Shown piece by piece: positions 59,409 through 64,000 of a stretch of DNA of 64,000 nucleotides (position 1 is the first letter of the stretch; every line of letters begins with the position of its first letter). Source of the DNA: Dasypus novemcinctus. Taxonomy: Eukaryota; Chordata; Mammalia; Cingulata; Dasypodidae. The notes under the pieces were generated by a model that was given only the letters and a program-made list of their open reading frames with translations, was not told the origin of the DNA and did not search any database. A program made the translations under genes and the position numbers. The DNA lies in NCBI RefSeq assembly GCF_030445035.2, contig NC_080680.1:94865157-94929156 (forward strand), written 5' to 3'.

Positions 59409-61319
59409 CCAATTGCTTGAATATCTTCTATGTTAGCGACCTCACTTTCCTTCATGCCTGCTCATATACTATCCTTACTTACCTCAATGAGCATAGGACT
59501 AAAAGGTCGAGCTGTTAATAGTTGCAGAACATGCATATTTCTGGTTCCAGCTCTGCTATAGGCCGAGTCATATCTCTTAGCAATTCACCTCATTTCTATA
59601 CCTATAATGTTAAGGAGTTAGACAAGAAGTGTTTTCTAGCTCTTCCCAGATATTATATTCTGGTTTCTAAAACAAGTGGTCATTTAAAATATGCTCCATG
59701 GGATTCTTTATGTGAATAAATGTATTCCAATACATTTGGTATCAATATGATTAATCAGTGGTGTTTCAAGTGACACTTCCTGAATACCAGTCTCTCATGT
59801 TCTTCTGCTGGGCTGTCAGTGCCTTACCAAGATACCTCTTGTGTGGAGACACCCATTTCACTGTATGCTTCCCTTGTACACCTTCAAATACAGTGTTATA
59901 ATAACTAGCAATTATGTATCACTTATATGTGCCAGGGACAGCTCTGAGAACTTTATATACATTGTCACTTAGTTTTTACACCACCATATTTTACAGATAA
60001 TGAATGAAAACTGAAGTGACTTGCCTAAGGTCACAAATCTAGCAGGCAATGGAGTCCAGCTCCAGAGTATGTGTTCCTAAGCCCTGAATCATCCTACCAT
60101 TCTTGTCAACTTTCACCTGCAGACCCAGTTTCCTGGAGGAGATAGCCCTGTGGTCTGGTGGTAGCATCTACTCTGTGCCATTAAAGACAGGACAGTGTCT
60201 GTATACTGTGCTTTGTTCAGAGTTGATGCTAAAATATGTTTGCTATTCATTACAGGGAGAGGAAGGGAAAAAATAGAGGGAGAGAATCTATTTCCTGGAT
60301 TTAGAGATGGAGGAGTGAAGAAGATAGTATCAGGAAAAGGGAGGAAGATAACATGAAGAAGTTGACCCTCAATCACAGTTCCCAAGGATCCTTCCGCCTG
60401 CCTACCTGTGGGCTTGACAGAGGAGTTTCAGGGTACTGAATGGGGTTGGGGCCTGCCAGGGGATTATAATAAATGTCTGAGTCTCTGAGGAAGGAGGCTG
60501 GATAGAAGTGCAGACACAGCCTCAAAATCATGCTGGTTCTTTACCTCCAGTGGGAATTGCTGAGAGACAGGGAGACCCAGGGGCCTTGTCCTCTCCATTG
60601 CCAGATTGGCCCTGTGGTCTTCCCAGGAGGGAGAACATTACTGAAGCCCTCACTGGGTTATGTGTCTAGGAGCCTATCGGGAACCTGGGCTCCAGGGGTA
60701 CTTCTTAACTTGGGAGGGGAATTTGAGCCATGTCGGGGCAGGGGTGGAGGTGTGTTCATGCACATGTGTGTACTCTTTGTATCTGTGGGCGCTGTATGTA
60801 GGCCTATGTGTGCCTTCCTGGAAGGAAATGTGATGGCCTCTGACATCCCCGAGGTTCTATGTCTGCATGTGGGACTGTGTGTAGAGGCAGACTTGATGTC
60901 ATGAGGAAGAGGTTAAGGGACAGGCTCTGGAGCCGTCTGCCTAGATTCAGATGCTGGCTCTGTGTCTTCAAGCTCTGTGAGCTTTTGTAATACTTTTCCA
61001 GTCTGAGCCTCAATTTTCACTCCTTTCAAAAATTAAAAAGTTGAAAAGAGATTAAAAGTAACTGTTTTCTTGTATAAAGTAAGTAGAAATCTGGATGTGA
61101 ACCTTGGCATCCTAGCTATGGTGTTGAGGTTAAGGGAGGAGCTCTGGAGACACATTCTGTGTCTTTGTATTTGGTTGTATCACTCACTGTGTGGCCTTGG
61201 GTGAGTTTCTGAACCTTTCTGACAGGAATAGTCTTGAGGTGGGTGTGACAATCAGTGAAGGCATGGAAGTCATGAAAGTTTGGGTTTGTTAGAGGAGTAG
61301 GAAACTGGGGTAAAGTGGA

Positions 61320-61480
61320 GGATGTAGGCCTTCAGTTTAGAGCATGGGATTTGAAGTCAATGCCTGAGTTCAAATCTTTGCCTCCCAGTTACCACTTGTG
61401 TGACTTTGATCAATTACTAGACAGCTTCATTCCTCAGATTCCCTCTTTAAAAGTGGGCATAATAGTAACCCTGACCTCAT
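61320..61480 (+). mobile_element. MIR SINE
   Basis: 'gggatttgaagtcaatgcct', 'ttgtgtgactttgatcaatt' and 'ccctctttaaaagtgggcat' in MIR order. Confidence 0.7.
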
Positions 61481-61991
61481 TACTCTGTTAAACAAGATTT
61501 TAGTTTTGCAATAGTCAGTTTACCTGGCACCAGAGTTAGTGTCATCAGCCTGTGACCTGTGCTTAGGGGGCACTGTGCTTGATTAAATGCTCTCCTGGCA
61601 CCATTTCTTGAAATTCTTAATTTTTGAGCAAGGGATCTCACATCTCATTTTCTATTGCCCTATTTGACTACATAGTTACCACATGATAAATAATAGTGAT
61701 GATAATGATGATGTGAACGTTCTTATACCTGCTCTGTTCTACCCTTCTTGCCCACCCCCATTCTTCTCTCTACTCCATTGTGCTCTACACTATTAGTTAA
61801 TTGGCTCTGATACCCTGTGAGACCTATTCATGTTCTATGGAGAGCTGCATGATAGGGTTCCAGAATGGGAGCTATTTCCTGAGCTCTAGGCTAGTATATC
61901 CACCTGTACTACTTTAGACATTGCAAACTGACTCATCCTAAATGAAAGTGACTTATTAACTTGCTCCTATTTTGAAACATTCCCCTCATTT

Positions 61992-62394
61992 AAAAAAAAA
62001 ATTCTCCCCCCCACCGCAGGTGTCTGCTCTCTGTGTCCATTCGCTGTGTGTTCTTCTGAGTCCGCTTGCATTATCAGGCGGCCCTGGAAAACTGTGTCTC
62101 TTTTTTGTTGTTGCTGTGTCATCTTGCTGTGTCAGCTCTCCGTGTGTGCGGTGCCATTCCTGGCAGGCTGCACTTTTTTTCCACACTGGGCAGCTCTCCT
62201 TACGGGGCACACTCCTTGCACATGGGGCTCCCCTATGCCGGGCGGGACACCCCTGCGTGGCACTGCACTCCTTGCGTGCATCAGCACTACGCATGGGCCA
62301 GCTTATCACATGGGTCAGGAGACTCTGGGTTTGAACCTTGGACCTCCCATGTGATAGGTGGATGCCCTATCCATTGGGCCAAATCTGCTTCCCT
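61992..62394 (-). mobile_element. DAS-III-like SINE with 13-bp duplication, specific to copy B
   Basis: Reverse-oriented long tRNA-derived SINE. The 13-bp duplication attcccctcattt lies at 61979-61991 and 62395-62407. The paralogous site in copy A (about 31793-31806, 'agtttccactcattt') is empty and single. It retains many CpGs in its head region, so it is comparatively young. Confidence 0.95.
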
Positions 62395-64000
62395 ATTCCC
62401 CTCATTTTTAAGGCCTAGTTCAGAATTAACCTCTTTTTGACAATTTTTGGACTCCTTAGATAAAATTAAATGAATGATGCCTTTATAATTCTGCCTACCC
62501 TGCACCATAACCCTTCCTACTATATTTTAATTGTATTTGTCTCCCACATCATGGATGGAGAAAGGCTTTGACTAGACTCTGAGCCTGTGAATTCAGAGAC
62601 TGTCTTCTCTTCATATATGTATCTTCAATTATGAATACACTCGGAGTGTGTTTTCTAAATTGAACAGGGCCCCTTCTCTGTGGAGAGAAGAGTTGAATTA
62701 TGGGTATAGAGTATGGGAATATGGTAGACTTAGTTTTCTCAGGGTTGAGAAGAGAAGAAAGAGTTGTTAGGAAATGGAATATTCATGGTTTTATTGGGGA
62801 TTATTAAAGATTTCACTGGAAATGTCCTCTCTTTGACACAAATTCTCTAACAGGTAGAGAGGAGGCTTAGAAAGATGAAGTCATCAGTGATAGACAGCTC
62901 TCCTGATGGACTCTGTGGACTTCCAACAGATGAGGGATAATGATGGAAGCATGGAAAGCTTTTTTTTCTAAACTCAGCCTGTTTCTACTATGTCATTTGA
63001 CATTCCCATCATTTATTTCCATATATTTATTTCTGAGTCCTAGCTTTATATTTATATTGATCTACTCTACATATCCATGATCACCCTCACACCCAATTTG
63101 TTTCCATTTCCATGTCTGGCATGATCATCTGCCTGGTTATCAATGCCAAGAACTGGGAATCTCCCTTAACTGCTCCTTCTTACTACTGTCCACTCTCCCT
63201 CCATTTATTTAATCTCTAAACCAGAATTTTCTTTTCAAAATTTCTCAAGTCTGCCTCTCCTCTCCATCTCCAGTTCCACTGCCCTAGATCAGGAAATTTT
63301 ATCACTCATTTGGTATATTACTTCAGAACCCACATTTGTCTTATAACCATGGCTACAGGTGATTCCAACACGTCAACAGTAACAGAGAAACTGAGACCTC
63401 CCATTCACTCCCTTTCTACTGTCTAGTTGGAACAATATGCACTCTCTTGAGATCAAAAGTTTTTCTCTCCAGATCAGAATATTGACTCCTATGGTTCAGA
63501 ATTTTTCTGGAATAGGAGTAAGCATGGACTCTAGGAGAAGGCCAGAGCTGCCTTCGTTAGCAACATCCTCACACAGGTGAAGGTCTGGCATCAGATATCT
63601 CCAAGATCCATTGATTGTGTTTGAGTAGGCATTTGTCACTTTTAAAGTTGTTGATTCTGGGTTTGAATTCTGACTTACCATTTACCTGATGGTGAATTTG
63701 AGCAAGTCCTCTCACCTATTTGTGTTTCAGTTTTCCCATCTTCAAAATGAGGTCATTAATTCCCATCAGTTACAAATATGGCATAATATATGAAAAACAC
63801 TTAGACCTGTGTGGTACGTAGTAGGAGCTTGGTTTCTGGAACTTAGCTTTCCATTACCAGGACAACTTAGTTGACATATTTTTGTTTAAGGTATATGTTA
63901 ATTCATGAGATGACAGAAATTATTGCTATTAGAAGGTATAATGGCCAGGACACTGAAAAACTTTGGCACCTGCTGTCTCTCTTATGAAGTTGCTATGAGA

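Larger units (their letters stand above)
57914..64000. repeat. Segmental duplication copy B (runs off the window)
   Basis: Direct-order partner of 29293-32770 and 41060-41700. It carries two insertions absent from copy A: an L1 tail piece (about 59128-59408) and a DAS SINE (61992-62394). It also carries two stretches (60381-61160 and 61290-61850) that copy A lacks. MIRs at 58830-58960, 59892-60105, 60910-61045 and 61320-61480 were noted; those at 58830 and 59892 are shared. An open frame of 124 codons at 60530-60904 lies in a copy B-only stretch and shows no family resemblance. No gene recognised. Confidence 0.85.

Noticed and set aside
60530-60904. 124-codon open frame as a gene
   Set aside because: No motif, no family resemblance, no support in the duplicate; kept only as a note in a finding.
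61972-62440. Open frames of 102-124 codons
   Set aside because: Inside the SINE with the 13-bp duplication; not genes.

Overview
This is vertebrate, clearly mammalian, nuclear DNA. Intron-less olfactory receptor (OR) genes sit in AT-rich, repeat-laden sequence with MIR, L2, L1, hAT (MER5A-like) and ERVL/MaLR fossils. The short interspersed elements are tRNA-derived and read like the DAS SINEs of armadillos. The L1 elements have a very long 3' UTR that recurs many times. I therefore infer an armadillo or close xenarthran. This rests on recall of those families, not on a search.

Three OR units lie on the minus strand. (1) An intact family-1 receptor reading frame at 1087-2028 whose expected start codon reads AAG and which abuts a strong splice acceptor. 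(2) A broken family-1 receptor at 22311-23161. (3) A complete 311-residue receptor at 52232-53167 that I recognise as OR1L6 (closest alternative OR1L4). In human, OR1L6 lies in the chromosome 9q33 OR cluster, so this window is probably the matching cluster in reverse orientation. The genes do not form an operon. Each is expected to be expressed on its own, one allele per olfactory neuron.

Layout: 0.7-4.4 kb holds an OR plus old repeats. 4.5-16.9 kb is a stack of minus-strand L1 pieces inserted into each other, with an ERVL LTR and a SINE nested inside. 16.9-21.7 kb holds LTR fossils and an old L1 tail. 22.3-29.3 kb holds the OR pseudogene, MIRs and a SINE. 29.3-41.7 kb is copy A of a segmental duplication, expanded by about 8 kb of L1, LTR and SINE material. 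41.7-52.2 kb is repeats and plain sequence. 52.2-53.2 kb is the OR1L6-like gene. 54.2-57.2 kb is plus-strand L1 with a nested LTR. 57.9-64 kb is copy B of the same duplication, running off the window.

The main observations are: the direct duplication, with a SINE whose empty site survives in the other copy; the start-less OR exon behind a splice acceptor; and a reading frame antisense to the L1 3' UTR that recurs in several L1 copies. I see no CRISPR array, operon, bacterial feature or clearly new biochemical system.
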